Source of the DNA: Propylenella binzhouense
Lineage (GTDB): Bacteria; Pseudomonadota; Alphaproteobacteria; Rhizobiales; Afifellaceae
Reading direction: 5' to 3'
Assembly (NCBI RefSeq): GCF_009866965.1
Contig: NZ_SPKJ01000022.1
Location: forward strand, 1 to 52,070
DNA length: 52,070 nt
The position numbers and the translations under genes were made by a program. The notes below the pieces were generated by a model. That model was not told the DNA's origin, did not search any database, and saw nothing but the letters and a program-made list of their open reading frames with translations. Shown here in pieces: positions 11,035 to 20,926 of the stretch (the first letter of the stretch is position 1; each line of letters opens with the position of its first letter).

Positions 11035-13152
11035 TTGTATTCGGCGATCGTCTTCCTGCCGCTCTTCGGAGCGATCATTGCCGGCCTGATTTCGCTCGCC
11101 GGTGCCGCCGCGCGGCATCCGGGCGGCAGCCCCGCCCACGGCGCCGAGGACCACGCGACGGACAGCTTCGCGCCGCGCCACCGCGGGGTCCATGCGCCGG
11201 CCCATCACGGCGCCGCGATCGCCCATCCGCATCACGAGCCGCACGCGGAATCCGATGCCGCCCATGGCGGGCACGGCCCGGGGGCGGCCGAGATCGTGAC
11301 CTCGGCCTTCCTCGTGATCTGCGCTGTGCTTTCCTGGATCGCCTTCTTCCGCGTCGGCGCGAACACCGGCGAGGCCTTCACCGTGCCGGTCCTGCGCTGG
11401 ATCGAGTCGGGTGCGCTCGCCGCCGGCTGGGCGCTGCGGGTCGACACGCTGACCGCGGTGATGCTGGTCGTGGTGACGACCGTCTCCGCGCTCGTGCACG
11501 TCTATTCGATCGGCTACATGAGCCACGACCCGCACCGGCCGCGCTTCTTCGCCTATCTGTCGCTCTTCACCTTCGCCATGCTGATGCTGGTGACGGCCGA
11601 CAATCTCGTCCAGATGTTCTTCGGATGGGAGGGCGTGGGCCTCGCTTCCTACCTGCTGATCGGCTTCTGGTATCACCGGCCGTCGGCGAACGCGGCCGCC
11701 ATGAAGGCCTTCATCGTCAACCGGGTCGGGGATTTCGGCTTCGCGCTCGGCGTATTCGGGGTGTTCGTGCTGTTCGGCTCGGTCGAGTTCAGCTCGATCT
11801 TCGCGAACACGCAGGCGGTGGCGGAGGGCGGAGAGGTCGGCCTGCGGATCTTCGGCTCGGTCTTCACCGGCGAAGGCGCGCTGACCGTCGTCTGCCTGCT
11901 CCTCTTCATGGGCGCGATGGGCAAGTCGGCGCAGGTGCCGCTCCATACCTGGCTTCCGGACGCCATGGAGGGCCCGACGCCGGTCTCGGCGCTGATCCAT
12001 GCCGCGACCATGGTCACCGCCGGCGTCTTCATGGTGGCGCGGCTCTCGCCGCTCTTCGAGCACGCGCCCGACGCCCTGATCGTGGTCACCGTCGTCGGCG
12101 CGATCACGGCCTTCTTCGCGGCGACCGTCGGCCTCGTCCAGAACGACATCAAGCGCGTGATCGCCTATTCGACCTGTTCGCAGCTCGGCTACATGTTCGT
12201 CGCGCTGGGGCTCGGCGCCTATTCGGTCGCGATCTTCCACCTCTTCACGCACGCCTTCTTCAAGGCGCTGCTCTTCCTCGGCGCCGGCTCCGTCATCCAC
12301 GCCGTCTCCGACGAGCAGGACATGCGGCGGATGGGCGGCCTGCGGCGCGTGATCCCGGTCACCTACGCGATGATGCTGGTGGGCACGCTGGCGCTCACGG
12401 GATTCCCCTTCACGGCCGGCTATTATTCGAAGGACGCCATCATCGAGGCGGCCTATGCCGGCCACACGACGGCGGCGGGCCTCGCCTTCGTCCTGACCGT
12501 CGTGGCCGCAGCCTTCACCTCCTTCTATTCCTGGCGTCTCGTCTTCATGACCTTCCACGGCAAGCCGCGCGCCTCCGCCGAGGTGATGGAGCACGCGCAC
12601 GAGAGCGCCTCGGTCATGCTGATCCCGCTCTACGTGCTGGCCGCTGGGGCGCTCCTCGCCGGCATCGCGTTCTCGGGGCTCTTCATCGGCGAGGCGCAGG
12701 AAGGCTTCTGGAAGGGGGCGCTGTTCTTCGGACCGGAGAACGAGATCCTCGAAGAGATGCACCACGCGCCGTTCTGGGTGGGGATCTCGCCCTTCGTCGC
12801 GATGGTGCTCGGGTTCCTCGTCGCGCTCTGGTTCTACATCCTCAGCCCGGACACGCCGCGGCGGATCGGCGAACAGCACGAGGGCCTCTACCGGTTCCTG
12901 CTCAACAAGTGGTATTTCGACGAGCTCTACGACTTCCTGTTCGTGCGCCCCGTCATGGCCCTCGGCCGCTTCCTCTGGAAGCGCGGCGACGGCTGGCTGA
13001 TCGACGGGTTCGGTCCGGACGGCGTCTCCGCCCGGGTGCTCGACGTGACGCGCAACGTGGTGAAGCTGCAGACGGGCTACGTCTATCACTACGCCTTCGC
13101 GATGCTGATCGGCGTCGCGATCCTCGTCACCTGGATGATGTTCGCGGGCTGA
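11035..13152 (+). CDS. nuoL: NADH-quinone oxidoreductase subunit L with His-rich insertion
   Basis: The distal antiporter-like proton-pumping subunit (705 residues), with the long lateral helix at the C-terminus. Family motifs are clear, for example [19 protein letters not shown] and [14 protein letters not shown]. The start appears to be TTG at 11035, 4 bp after nuoK, with GAGG before it; no in-frame ATG comes before the first helix. Between the first and second helices, residues 27-83 form a hydrophilic insertion with 13 histidines. E. coli NuoL is about 613 residues, and this insertion accounts for much of the excess. Confidence 0.96.
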   Translation: MYSAIVFLPLFGAIIAGLISLAGAAARHPGGSPAHGAEDHATDSFAPRHRGVHAPAHHGAAIAHPHHEPHAESDAAHGGHGPGAAEIVTSAFLVICAVLSWIAFFRVGANTGEAFTVPVLRWIESGALAAGWALRVDTLTAVMLVVVTTVSALVHVYSIGYMSHDPHRPRFFAYLSLFTFAMLMLVTADNLVQMFFGWEGVGLASYLLIGFWYHRPSANAAAMKAFIVNRVGDFGFALGVFGVFVLFGSVEFSSIFANTQAVAEGGEVGLRIFGSVFTGEGALTVVCLLLFMGAMGKSAQVPLHTWLPDAMEGPTPVSALIHAATMVTAGVFMVARLSPLFEHAPDALIVVTVVGAITAFFAATVGLVQNDIKRVIAYSTCSQLGYMFVALGLGAYSVAIFHLFTHAFFKALLFLGAGSVIHAVSDEQDMRRMGGLRRVIPVTYAMMLVGTLALTGFPFTAGYYSKDAIIEAAYAGHTTAAGLAFVLTVVAAAFTSFYSWRLVFMTFHGKPRASAEVMEHAHESASVMLIPLYVLAAGALLAGIAFSGLFIGEAQEGFWKGALFFGPENEILEEMHHAPFWVGISPFVAMVLGFLVALWFYILSPDTPRRIGEQHEGLYRFLLNKWYFDELYDFLFVRPVMALGRFLWKRGDGWLIDGFGPDGVSARVLDVTRNVVKLQTGYVYHYAFAMLIGVAILVTWMMFAG

Positions 13153-13165
13153 GGATTACCTGATC

Positions 13166-14680
13166 ATGCACTGGCCCATCCTCTCCACGGTGACCTTCCT
13201 GCCCCTCGTGGGGGCGGCGATCATCCTCTTCTTCATCCACGGGGACGAGGAGGTCCACCGGCGCAACATCCGCCATGTCGCGCTCGGCGTCACGGTCGTC
13301 ACGTTCATCGTCTCGATCATGATCTGGACGGGCTTCGACCCGGCCAATCCGGGCTTCCAGTTCGTCGAGGAGGCCGGCTGGCTCGGCGGCTTCATGAGCT
13401 ACCGGATGGGCGTCGACGGCATCTCGATGCTGTTCGTCATCCTGACGACGTTCCTGATGCCGCTCTGCATCCTCGCGAGCTGGGAAAGCGTGGAGCACCG
13501 GGTCAAGGAATACATGATCGCCTTCCTGGTGCTCGAGACGCTGATGATCGGCGTCTTCTGCTCGCTCGATCTCGTGCTCTTCTACGTCTTCTTCGAAGGC
13601 GGCCTCATCCCGATGTTCCTCATCATCGGGGTGTGGGGCGGCCCGCGGCGCGTCTATTCGGCGTTCAAGTTCTTCCTCTACACGCTGCTCGGCTCGGTGC
13701 TGATGCTGCTCGCCATCATGGCGATGTACTGGGAGGCGGGGACGACATCGATCCCCGAGCTCCTGCAGCACCAGTTCCCCGCCTCCATGCAGACCTGGCT
13801 CTGGCTCGCCTTCTTCGCCTCGTTCGCGGTGAAGATGCCGATGTGGCCGGTCCACACCTGGCTCCCGGACGCCCATGTCGAGGCGCCGACGGCGGGCTCC
13901 GTCGTGCTCGCCGCCATCCTCCTGAAGATGGGCGGCTACGGCTTCCTGCGCTTCTCCATCCCGATGTTCCCGCTCGCGAGCGCCGACCTCGCGCCGCTCG
14001 TCTTCACGCTGTCCGTCGTGGCGATCGTCTACGCCTCGCTGGTCGCGCTGATGCAGGAGGACATGAAGAAGCTGATCGCCTATTCCTCCGTCGCCCATAT
14101 GGGCTTCGTGACGATGGGCGTCTTCACCGGCACGATGCAGGGCGTGCAGGGCGGCATCTTCCAGATGCTCTCGCACGGCCTCGTTTCCGGCGCGCTCTTC
14201 CTCTGCGTCGGCGTCGTCTACGACCGGCTCCATACCCGGCAGATCGACGCCTATGGCGGGCTCGTGAACCGGATGCCGTGGTACGCGCTGACCTTCATGG
14301 TCTTCACCATGGCCAATGTCGGGCTCCCTGGCACGTCCGGCTTCGTCGGCGAGTTTCTGACGCTCGTCGGCGCCTTCCAGGCGAACACCTGGGTGGCGGT
14401 GTTCGCGACGACCGGCGTCATCCTCTCCGCCTGCTACGCGCTCTGGCTCTACCGGCGCGTCGTCTTCGGCGAACTGGAGAAGGAGAGCCTGCGCTCCATT
14501 CTCGACATGGGCACGCGGGAGAAGGTGATCCTCGTCCCGCTCATCGTTCTCACCCTCTATTTCGGGATCTACCCGGCGGCGCTGATGGACGTCACCACGG
14601 CCGCGGTCGACAACCTCGTGAACAACTATCAGGCGGCGATCAGCGGGGCGGGCGCGACCGCCTCCCTGCTGGGCCATTGA
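13166..14680 (+). CDS. nuoM: NADH-quinone oxidoreductase subunit M
   Basis: The middle antiporter-like membrane subunit (504 residues, about 14 helices). The signature near residue 143 includes [20 protein letters not shown] with the key glutamate, and the lysine-containing helix occurs around [20 protein letters not shown] near 223-242. The start at 13166 follows GAGGA and the gene lies 13 bp after nuoL. Nothing unusual is seen. Confidence 0.97.
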   Translation: MHWPILSTVTFLPLVGAAIILFFIHGDEEVHRRNIRHVALGVTVVTFIVSIMIWTGFDPANPGFQFVEEAGWLGGFMSYRMGVDGISMLFVILTTFLMPLCILASWESVEHRVKEYMIAFLVLETLMIGVFCSLDLVLFYVFFEGGLIPMFLIIGVWGGPRRVYSAFKFFLYTLLGSVLMLLAIMAMYWEAGTTSIPELLQHQFPASMQTWLWLAFFASFAVKMPMWPVHTWLPDAHVEAPTAGSVVLAAILLKMGGYGFLRFSIPMFPLASADLAPLVFTLSVVAIVYASLVALMQEDMKKLIAYSSVAHMGFVTMGVFTGTMQGVQGGIFQMLSHGLVSGALFLCVGVVYDRLHTRQIDAYGGLVNRMPWYALTFMVFTMANVGLPGTSGFVGEFLTLVGAFQANTWVAVFATTGVILSACYALWLYRRVVFGELEKESLRSILDMGTREKVILVPLIVLTLYFGIYPAALMDVTTAAVDNLVNNYQAAISGAGATASLLGH

Positions 14681-14696
14681 CCGCGGAGCCGCGCGA

Positions 14697-16133
14697 ATGA
14701 TCGACGTTGCAGCGATGCCGAACCTGACGCCGGTGCTGGCCGAAATCATGCTGACGGCCGGCGCCATGCTGCTGCTGATGTTCGGCGTCTTCACGGGCGA
14801 GCGCTCGACGCCGACGGTGACCGGCATGGCGGTGGCGCTGCTCGCCGGCGCGGTGCTGGTGGTGGCGCTCGGGGAGGGCACCTCGGTGACCTTCGGCGGC
14901 GCCTTCATCAGCGACGCCTTCTCGCGCTTCATGAAGATCGCGACCCTCGTGGCCTCCGCCGTCGCGATCGCCATGGCGGTCGGCTACGCGCGGAACGAAC
15001 GGTTCGAGCGCTTCGAGTATCCCGTGCTGATCGTGCTTGCCACGACCGGCATGATGATGATGATCTCGGCGAACGACCTGATCAGCCTCTATCTGGGCCT
15101 GGAGATGCAGTCGCTCGCGGCCTATGTCGTGGCCGCGATCCACCGGGATTCCGTCCGCTCGACCGAATCCGGCCTCAAGTACTTCGTGCTCGGCTCGCTC
15201 GCCTCCGGCATGCTCCTCTACGGCGCGTCGCTCGTCTACGGCTTCACGGGCCACACGAATTTCGAGGCGATCGCGCAGGCCCTCGTCGACGGCCGCTCCG
15301 TCGGCCTCGTCATCGGGCTCGTCTTCGTGCTCGCCGGCCTCGCCTTCAAGATTTCCGCCGTCCCGTTCCACATGTGGACGCCGGACGTCTACGAGGGCGC
15401 GCCGACGCCGGTGACCGCCTTCTTCGCCGCCGCGCCGAAGCTCGCCGCCGTCGCGCTGATGGTGCGCGTCACCATCGAGGCGTTCGGGCCCGTGACCGCG
15501 GACTGGCAGCAGGTCGTCTCCTTCGTCGCGATCGCCTCCATGCTTCTCGGCTCGTTCGCGGCGATCGGCCAGACCAACATCAAGCGGCTGATGGCCTACT
15601 CCTCCATCGGCAATGTCGGCTACATCCTGGTCGGCCTCGCCGCGGGGACGCAGGCGGGCGTGCAGGGGGTCGTGCTCTATCTCGTGATCTACGTGGTCAT
15701 GACGCTCGGCGCCTTCGCCTGCATCCTGGCGATGCGCCGGCGCGACCAGATGGTGGAGGACATCGAATCGCTGTCCGGCCTCGCCCGCACGCAGCCCTTC
15801 ACCGCCTTCATGTTCGCGGCGATTCTCTTCTCGCTTGCCGGCATCCCGCCGCTCGCGGGCTTCTTCGCGAAATACTGGGTGTTCCTGGCGGCGATCGAGG
15901 CGCACCTCTACGGGCTTGCCGTCATCGGCGTCCTGAGCAGCGTCGTGGGCGCCTATTATTACCTGCGGATCGTGAAGCTGATGTATTTCGACGAGCCGCT
16001 CGTGACGTTCGAGCGGATGCCGGCCGAACTCAAGACCGTCTCGGCTCTCTCGGGCGCGTTCCTTCTGGTCTTCGTGCTCTTTGCGGCGCCGCTCGTCGAG
16101 GCGGCCGCGGTCGCCGCGCGAAGCCTGTTCTGA
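14697..16133 (+). CDS. nuoN: NADH-quinone oxidoreductase subunit N
   Basis: The proximal antiporter-like subunit (478 residues) and the last nuo gene. Conserved segments include [14 protein letters not shown] near 124-137, with the proton-path glutamate, and [21 protein letters not shown] near 217-237, with the lysine. The start follows CGGAG. The birA ATG comes 4 bp after the stop, so the transcript very likely continues. Confidence 0.97.
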   Translation: MIDVAAMPNLTPVLAEIMLTAGAMLLLMFGVFTGERSTPTVTGMAVALLAGAVLVVALGEGTSVTFGGAFISDAFSRFMKIATLVASAVAIAMAVGYARNERFERFEYPVLIVLATTGMMMMISANDLISLYLGLEMQSLAAYVVAAIHRDSVRSTESGLKYFVLGSLASGMLLYGASLVYGFTGHTNFEAIAQALVDGRSVGLVIGLVFVLAGLAFKISAVPFHMWTPDVYEGAPTPVTAFFAAAPKLAAVALMVRVTIEAFGPVTADWQQVVSFVAIASMLLGSFAAIGQTNIKRLMAYSSIGNVGYILVGLAAGTQAGVQGVVLYLVIYVVMTLGAFACILAMRRRDQMVEDIESLSGLARTQPFTAFMFAAILFSLAGIPPLAGFFAKYWVFLAAIEAHLYGLAVIGVLSSVVGAYYYLRIVKLMYFDEPLVTFERMPAELKTVSALSGAFLLVFVLFAAPLVEAAAVAARSLF

Positions 16134-16137
16134 CGGG

Positions 16138-16911
16138 ATGAAGCCGACGGAAGGCGTTCGCCGCATAATCCTGGAGCGGATCGGCTCGACGAACGACGAA
16201 GCCATGCGGCGGCTCCTCGCCGGAGAGCCGCACCCCTTCTGGGTGACGGCGGCGCGGCAGGAGAGCGGCCGGGGGCGGCTCGGTTCGACCTGGGTCTCCG
16301 AGCCCGGCAATCTCTATGCCTCGCTCGGGCTCGTCCGGCAGATCCCGCTGCCGATCCTCGTCCAGCTTCCGACGGTGGCGGCACTCGCTGCCTACGGCGC
16401 CGTGCTGCGCGTCCTCCCCGACACGCTCGCCGCGGGTCTTGCGATCAAGTGGCCGAACGACCTCCTGCTCGGCGGTCGGAAGGTCGCGGGCATTCTTGCC
16501 GAATCCCGCTCTCTCGGCGAGCGCGGCACGGCGATCGTCGTCGGGATCGGCGTCAATTGCCGACATGCGCCGACCGAGACCCGCTACCCGGCGACCAGCC
16601 TGGCGGCGTCAGGCGTGACCGTCGATCCGGACCTGCTTTTCGATGCCCTCGCCGGCGAGATGGCGCGCGAGCTGGCGGCCTGGGACGAAGGGCGGGGATT
16701 CCAGGACCAGCGCAGGCGCTGGAACGCGGCTGCGGCAAGTTTCGGCGAGACGATCACGGTGCGGCTGCCGCGCGAGACGCTCGTCGGCCGCTTCATGGGC
16801 CTCGACGAGGCCGGCTACCTGCGCCTCGTCACCGAAGGCGGCGAGCGCCGCATCTCGGCGGGCGACGTCTTCTTTGGATCGGACCAGCAGGAGTTCGCAC
16901 CGCATGGCTGA
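16138..16911 (+). CDS. birA: Biotin--[acetyl-CoA-carboxylase] ligase
   Basis: It attaches biotin to the biotin carboxyl carrier protein via biotinyl-AMP. The 257-residue product has the ligase domain only: STNDEAMRR near 17-25, the catalytic ESGRGRLGSTW near 42-52, and KWPNDLLLGGRKVAGIL near 104-120, followed by the small C-terminal domain. There is no N-terminal helix-turn-helix, so unlike the E. coli protein it should not act as a DNA-binding repressor. It starts 4 bp after nuoN and overlaps rnj by 8 bp. Position after nuoN is a conserved alphaproteobacterial arrangement. Confidence 0.95.
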   Translation: MKPTEGVRRIILERIGSTNDEAMRRLLAGEPHPFWVTAARQESGRGRLGSTWVSEPGNLYASLGLVRQIPLPILVQLPTVAALAAYGAVLRVLPDTLAAGLAIKWPNDLLLGGRKVAGILAESRSLGERGTAIVVGIGVNCRHAPTETRYPATSLAASGVTVDPDLLFDALAGEMARELAAWDEGRGFQDQRRRWNAAAASFGETITVRLPRETLVGRFMGLDEAGYLRLVTEGGERRISAGDVFFGSDQQEFAPHG

Positions 16912-18577
16912 GGCCGACGCTTTCGTTTTCCTGCCGCTCGGCGGGGTCGGCGAGATCGGCATGAATCTCGCCGCCTATGGATATGGCCCGCCGCGGGAGC
17001 GTCGCTGGCTGGTGGTCGACATGGGCGTGTCGTTCTCGACCGAGGATCTGCCCGGGATCGACGGCATCCTGCCGGACATCAAGTTCCTGACCGATCGCAA
17101 GGACAGGATCGACGGCATCGTCATCACGCATGCGCACGAGGATCATTTCGGCGCGCTCCAGGACCTCTGGCCGCGGCTGCAGGCGCCGGTCTACATGACG
17201 CCGTTCGCGGCCGGCCTGCTGGCGGCGAAGCTTGCCGAGGAGCCAGGCGCGCCGAAAATCCCGGTCCAGACGGTGCAGCAGGGCGAACGCCTGATGGTGG
17301 GGCGCTTCGACGTCGAGTTCGTGCGGGTGGCGCATTCGATCCCCGAGCCGAACGCCGTCGCCATCCGGACGCCCTATGGCGTCGTCCTTCACACCGGCGA
17401 CTGGAAGCTCGATCCCGCGCCGGGGGCAGGGGCGCCGACCGACGAGGACCGCCTCGCGGAACTCGGCCGGGAGGGCGTGCGCGCGCTCGTCTGCGATTCC
17501 ACCAACGCGGTCCGCGACGGCATCAGCCCGAGCGAGGGCGAGGTGGCGCATTCGCTGGAGCGGCTCATCATGGAGGCGCCGCAGCGGGTGATCGTGACCA
17601 CCTTCTCGAGCAATGTCGCGCGGATCCGCGCCGTCGCCGAGGCGGCGCAGCGGGCGGGGCGGGACGTTGTGGTGGTCGGGCGGGCGATCCGCCGGGCGGT
17701 CGAGGTGGCGCGCGAACTCGGCTATCTCGACGGTCTTCCGGAATTCCACGACCAGGATGCCTACGGATATCTGCCGCGCAACAAGGTGCTCGCGCTGATG
17801 ACCGGGAGCCAGGGCGAGCCGCGCGCCGCGCTCGCCCGGATCGCGACCAAGGACCATCGCGCGGTGGCGCTCGCCCAGGGCGACCGCGTGATCTTCTCGT
17901 CGCGGACCATCCCGGGCAACGAGAAGGCGGTCAACAACATCATCAACGCGCTCATCGATCTCGGCGCGGAGGTGATCACCGATCGGCTGGCGCTCGTCCA
18001 CACCTCGGGGCATCCGCGGCGCGACGAGCTTCGCCAGCTCTACGACCTGACGAAGCCGGACATCGTCATTCCGGTTCACGGCGAGGCGCTTCATCTCCAC
18101 GAGCATGCCAGGTTCGCGCGCTCGATCACGGCCGCAAGGGTCCTCGAGGTGCGCAACGGCGACGTGACGAAGCTCGGCCCGGGCGATCCGGAGCGGCTGG
18201 AGCGGATCGCTTCCGGCCGGCTCTACCGCGACGGCCGGCTGGTGGTGGGCTCCGAGGCGGCGGGTGTGGGCGACCGCAAGCGGCTCGCCTTCGCGGGGGT
18301 GGTGTCGGTTGCCGTCGTCCTTTCGGAGAGCGGCGTGGTGCTGGAGGATCCGACCGCCGCGCTCGTCGGCATTCCGGCGGCCGACCGCGACGGCGAACCG
18401 ATGCTGGAGATCGCGCTTGACGCGGCCGACGAAGCGCTCGATTCCCTGCCGCAGCCGCGGCGGCGGGATGCCGGCCTCGTCCGCGAGGCGGTGCGCCGCG
18501 CGGTCCGGTCCGCGATCAGCGCCGCCTGGGGCAAGAAGCCGGCGACGATCGTCCACGTCACCCACGTGGCCGACTGA
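16904..18577 (+). CDS. rnj: Ribonuclease J
   Basis: A metallo-beta-lactamase/beta-CASP ribonuclease of 557 residues, with 5'-exonuclease and endonuclease activity in RNA maturation and decay. The zinc motif HAHEDH is at 76-81, further ligands follow, the beta-CASP domain is in the middle, and the C-terminal segment is typical. The ATG at 16904 overlaps the birA stop. Known alphaproteobacterial RNase J proteins have this length. The neighbours give no regulatory hint beyond cotranscription with birA. Confidence 0.95.
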   Translation: MAEADAFVFLPLGGVGEIGMNLAAYGYGPPRERRWLVVDMGVSFSTEDLPGIDGILPDIKFLTDRKDRIDGIVITHAHEDHFGALQDLWPRLQAPVYMTPFAAGLLAAKLAEEPGAPKIPVQTVQQGERLMVGRFDVEFVRVAHSIPEPNAVAIRTPYGVVLHTGDWKLDPAPGAGAPTDEDRLAELGREGVRALVCDSTNAVRDGISPSEGEVAHSLERLIMEAPQRVIVTTFSSNVARIRAVAEAAQRAGRDVVVVGRAIRRAVEVARELGYLDGLPEFHDQDAYGYLPRNKVLALMTGSQGEPRAALARIATKDHRAVALAQGDRVIFSSRTIPGNEKAVNNIINALIDLGAEVITDRLALVHTSGHPRRDELRQLYDLTKPDIVIPVHGEALHLHEHARFARSITAARVLEVRNGDVTKLGPGDPERLERIASGRLYRDGRLVVGSEAAGVGDRKRLAFAGVVSVAVVLSESGVVLEDPTAALVGIPAADRDGEPMLEIALDAADEALDSLPQPRRRDAGLVREAVRRAVRSAISAAWGKKPATIVHVTHVAD

Positions 18578-18588
18578 GCGGAGGCCAG

Positions 18589-18993
18589 ATGCTCGGACGT
18601 CTCAACCATGTCGCGCTCGCCGTGCCGGATCTCGCGGCCGCCGTCCGCATCTACCGGGATACGCTCGGCGCCGACGTCTCCGAGCCGCAGCGGCTTCCCG
18701 AGCACGGGGTGAGCGTGGTCTTCGTGCGGCTGCCCAACACCAAGGTCGAGCTTCTCGAGCCGCTCGGGCCCTCCTCGCCGATCGCCGCCTTCCTGGAGCG
18801 CTCGCCGGCCGGGGGCATGCACCACATGTGCTACGAGGTCGCGGATATCCGGGCGGCGCGCGACCGGCTGACCTCCGCCGGCGCGCGCGTGCTCGGCGAC
18901 GGCGAACCGAAGACCGGCGCCCATGGCAGGCCGGTGCTCTTCCTGCACCCGAAGGATTTCGCCGGAACGCTGATCGAGCTGGAGGAGGTCTGA
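18589..18993 (+). CDS. mce: Methylmalonyl-CoA epimerase
   Basis: It interconverts (2R)- and (2S)-methylmalonyl-CoA in the propionyl-CoA to succinyl-CoA route. The 134-residue protein has the vicinal-oxygen-chelate fold: metal ligands are expected at His6 (LNHVALAV), His82 (MHHMCYEV) and Glu131 near the C-terminus (GTLIELEEV). The ribosome-binding site is GGAGG just before the ATG. It lies 11 bp after rnj, a conserved neighbour pair in Hyphomicrobiales. Confidence 0.94.
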   Translation: MLGRLNHVALAVPDLAAAVRIYRDTLGADVSEPQRLPEHGVSVVFVRLPNTKVELLEPLGPSSPIAAFLERSPAGGMHHMCYEVADIRAARDRLTSAGARVLGDGEPKTGAHGRPVLFLHPKDFAGTLIELEEV

Positions 18994-18996
18994 ACC

Positions 18997-19248
18997 GTGG
19001 GCCTCGTCAGTTCGGTCGCGATCTACTTCATCATCTGGTGGCTGGTGCTCTTTGCGGTGCTGCCGTTCGGCGTGAAGAGCCAGGCGGAATCCGGCGACGT
19101 GACGCTCGGCACGGAGCACGGCGCGCCCACGCGCCATTTCATGGGCCGGAAGCTGCTTGCCACCACGCTGATCGCGGCAGTCCTGTTCGCCGCCATCTAT
19201 GTGGCGATCGCCGTCTACGGCGTCACGTTCGAGGACATCATGGTCTGA
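18997..19248 (+). CDS. DUF1467 family membrane protein
   Basis: An 83-residue inner-membrane protein with two helices (about 5-27 and 55-78) and the family-typical segment FYFIIWWLVLFAVLPFGV-like sequence near residues 8-25. The GTG start at 18997 lies 3 bp after mce behind GGAGGAGG, so it is the last gene of the birA-rnj-mce unit. No function is known for the family. Confidence 0.88.
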   Translation: MGLVSSVAIYFIIWWLVLFAVLPFGVKSQAESGDVTLGTEHGAPTRHFMGRKLLATTLIAAVLFAAIYVAIAVYGVTFEDIMV

Positions 19249-19280
19249 CGTCCCTGTCTGTTCCGATGAAGGGCTGCGAC

Positions 19281-19310
19281 AAAAAGAAAGAGCAAGGCCC
19301 AGCCTTGCTC
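19281..19310 (-). terminator. Orphan intrinsic terminator, reverse strand
   Basis: GAGCAAGGC at 19290-19298 and GCCTTGCTC at 19302-19310 form a perfect 9-bp stem with a 3-base loop. Read on the reverse strand, it is followed by TTTCTTTTT (19289 down to 19281). It would end transcripts running leftwards out of the 19300-19600 region, where no intact reverse gene exists. It could also slow read-through from the forward operon, but that side has no T-run. Confidence 0.75.
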
Positions 19311-19349
19311 GAGGACTTCGCGATTACCTGCCATCTTCTCAGCGCATCT

Positions 19350-19508
19350 TCACGCTGCCTCGATGACCCCTCCCAAGACTTGGACCGCGAGGTACTCGGG
19401 TATCTCCGACACCCTTATTTGATGCAGGGGACCATAGCGAATCGAAATCCGCCTGTCACTAGGTTTACTGATCGGGTGCCGCCTTTTTTTGCACGGAGCG
19501 GCGCGGGA
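19350..19508 (-). pseudogene. Possible gene remnant, reverse strand
   Basis: A reverse frame of 52 sense codons ends at a TGA at 19350-19352, about 40 bp before the orphan terminator. Its C-terminal part (IRYGPLHQIRVSEIPEYL and onward) looks like normal protein sequence rather than GC noise, but there is no ATG and the frame closes upstream at a TGA. I read it as the 3-prime end of a lost gene, perhaps from a mobile element; I do not recognise the family. Confidence 0.3.
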
Positions 19509-19597
19509 TCAGGCAGTCGCCCGGGACACCGGCGAGCCGGCTCTTGCTATCGGTAATGCGATGGGCTTGTGTCCGGTACCTCCAACGATGACTCGCC

Positions 19598-20926
19598 ATG
19601 CTGCTGTCCCGCTATTTCCTGCCTATCCTGAAAGAGAACCCGAAAGAGGCCGAGATCGTCTCGCACCGGCTGATGCTGCGCGCGGGAATGCTGCGCCAGG
19701 AGGCGGCGGGGATCTATGCCTGGCTGCCGCTCGGCGTGCGCGTCCTGAAGAAGATCGAGGCGATCGTGCGCGAGGAGCAGGATCGCTCCGGCGCGATCGA
19801 ATGCCTGATGCCGACCATCCAGTCGGCCGACCTCTGGCGCGAAAGCGGGCGCTACGACGATTACGGCAAGGAGATGCTGCGGATCCGGGACCGCCACGAG
19901 CGCGACATGCTCTACGGCCCGACCAACGAGGAGATGATCACGGAGATCTTCCGCTCCTACGTGCGCTCCTACCGCGACCTGCCGCTCAACCTCTACCACA
20001 TCCAGTGGAAGTTCCGCGACGAGGTGCGGCCGCGCTTCGGCGTGATGCGCGGCCGCGAATTCCTGATGAAGGACGCCTATTCCTTCGACGTCGACGCGGA
20101 GGGCGCGCGCGCCGCCTACAACCGCATGTTCGTGGCCTATCTGCGCACCTTCGACCGGCTCGGGCTGAAGGCGATCCCGATGCGGGCCGATACCGGGCCG
20201 ATCGGCGGCGACCTCAGCCACGAATTCATCATCCTCGCCGAGACCGGCGAGAGCGCGGTCTTCTGCGACCGCTCGCTGCTCGAACTGCCGATCCCGGCCG
20301 CCGACACCGACTTCCGCTCGGACCTTTCCCCGATCGTCTCCGCCTGGACGGAGCCCTACGCCGCGACCGACGAGATGCACGACGAGGCGGCGTTCTCCGC
20401 CCTGCCGGAGGAGCGGCGGATGTCCGCGCGCGGCATCGAGATCGGGCACATCTTCTATTTCGGCACGAAATATTCCGATCCGATGCGGGCGCGGGTGACC
20501 GGGCCGGACGGGCAGGAGCGGCCGGTTCACATGGGCTCCTACGGGATCGGCGTCTCGCGCCTCGTCGCCGCGATCATCGAGGCGAGCCACGATGATGCCG
20601 GAATCATCTGGCCGGACAGCGTGGCGCCGTTCGATGTCGGACTGGTGAACCTGAAACCCGGCGACGCGGTGACCGACGAGGTCGTCGACGGGCTCGCATC
20701 GCGGCTCGAAGGGGCCGGGCTCGAGGTACTCCAGGACGATCTCGACCAGCGGGCCGGGGCGAAGTTCGCGACCATGGACCTGATCGGCCTGCCCTGGCAG
20801 GTGATCGTGGGTCCGAAGGGGGCTGCAAAGGGTGAAGTGGAGATCAAGCGCCGTGCCACCGGAGAACGCCAGGCCCTCGGCCTGGATGCCGCGCTTGCAC
20901 GCCTGGTTCAGGGCCGGGCGCGATAG
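19598..20926 (+). CDS. proS: Prolyl-tRNA synthetase, short alphaproteobacterial form
   Basis: A class II synthetase charging tRNA-Pro. The 442-residue protein has motif 2 around [19 protein letters not shown] near 144-162, with the family's LMKDAYSFD following, and motif 3 [16 protein letters not shown] near 312-327, then the anticodon-binding domain. It lacks the roughly 180-residue editing insertion of the E. coli enzyme, as is usual in Alphaproteobacteria. The ATG at 19598 gives the family N-terminus; no strong ribosome-binding site is seen. Its end overlaps lolC. Confidence 0.96.
   Translation: MLLSRYFLPILKENPKEAEIVSHRLMLRAGMLRQEAAGIYAWLPLGVRVLKKIEAIVREEQDRSGAIECLMPTIQSADLWRESGRYDDYGKEMLRIRDRHERDMLYGPTNEEMITEIFRSYVRSYRDLPLNLYHIQWKFRDEVRPRFGVMRGREFLMKDAYSFDVDAEGARAAYNRMFVAYLRTFDRLGLKAIPMRADTGPIGGDLSHEFIILAETGESAVFCDRSLLELPIPAADTDFRSDLSPIVSAWTEPYAATDEMHDEAAFSALPEERRMSARGIEIGHIFYFGTKYSDPMRARVTGPDGQERPVHMGSYGIGVSRLVAAIIEASHDDAGIIWPDSVAPFDVGLVNLKPGDAVTDEVVDGLASRLEGAGLEVLQDDLDQRAGAKFATMDLIGLPWQVIVGPKGAAKGEVEIKRRATGERQALGLDAALARLVQGRAR

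Larger units (their letters stand above)
19249..19597. other. Lower-GC intergenic island before proS
   Basis: This 349-bp gap is about 55 percent G+C over 19261-19500, clearly below its neighbours. It contains a strong reverse-strand terminator (19281-19310) and a reverse frame of 52 codons without a start (19350-19508). It must also hold the proS promoter near its right end, but I see no clear match. The composition and orphan terminator suggest a decayed insertion. Confidence 0.6.

Noticed and set aside
11011-13089. Long reverse open frame opposite nuoL
   Set aside because: Antisense shadow with His/Arg/Asp-rich composition and no domain; nuoL is clear on the forward strand.
19598-20926. 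ProS missing its editing domain as a deletion
   Set aside because: The short form is the normal alphaproteobacterial type, so it is not a truncation.
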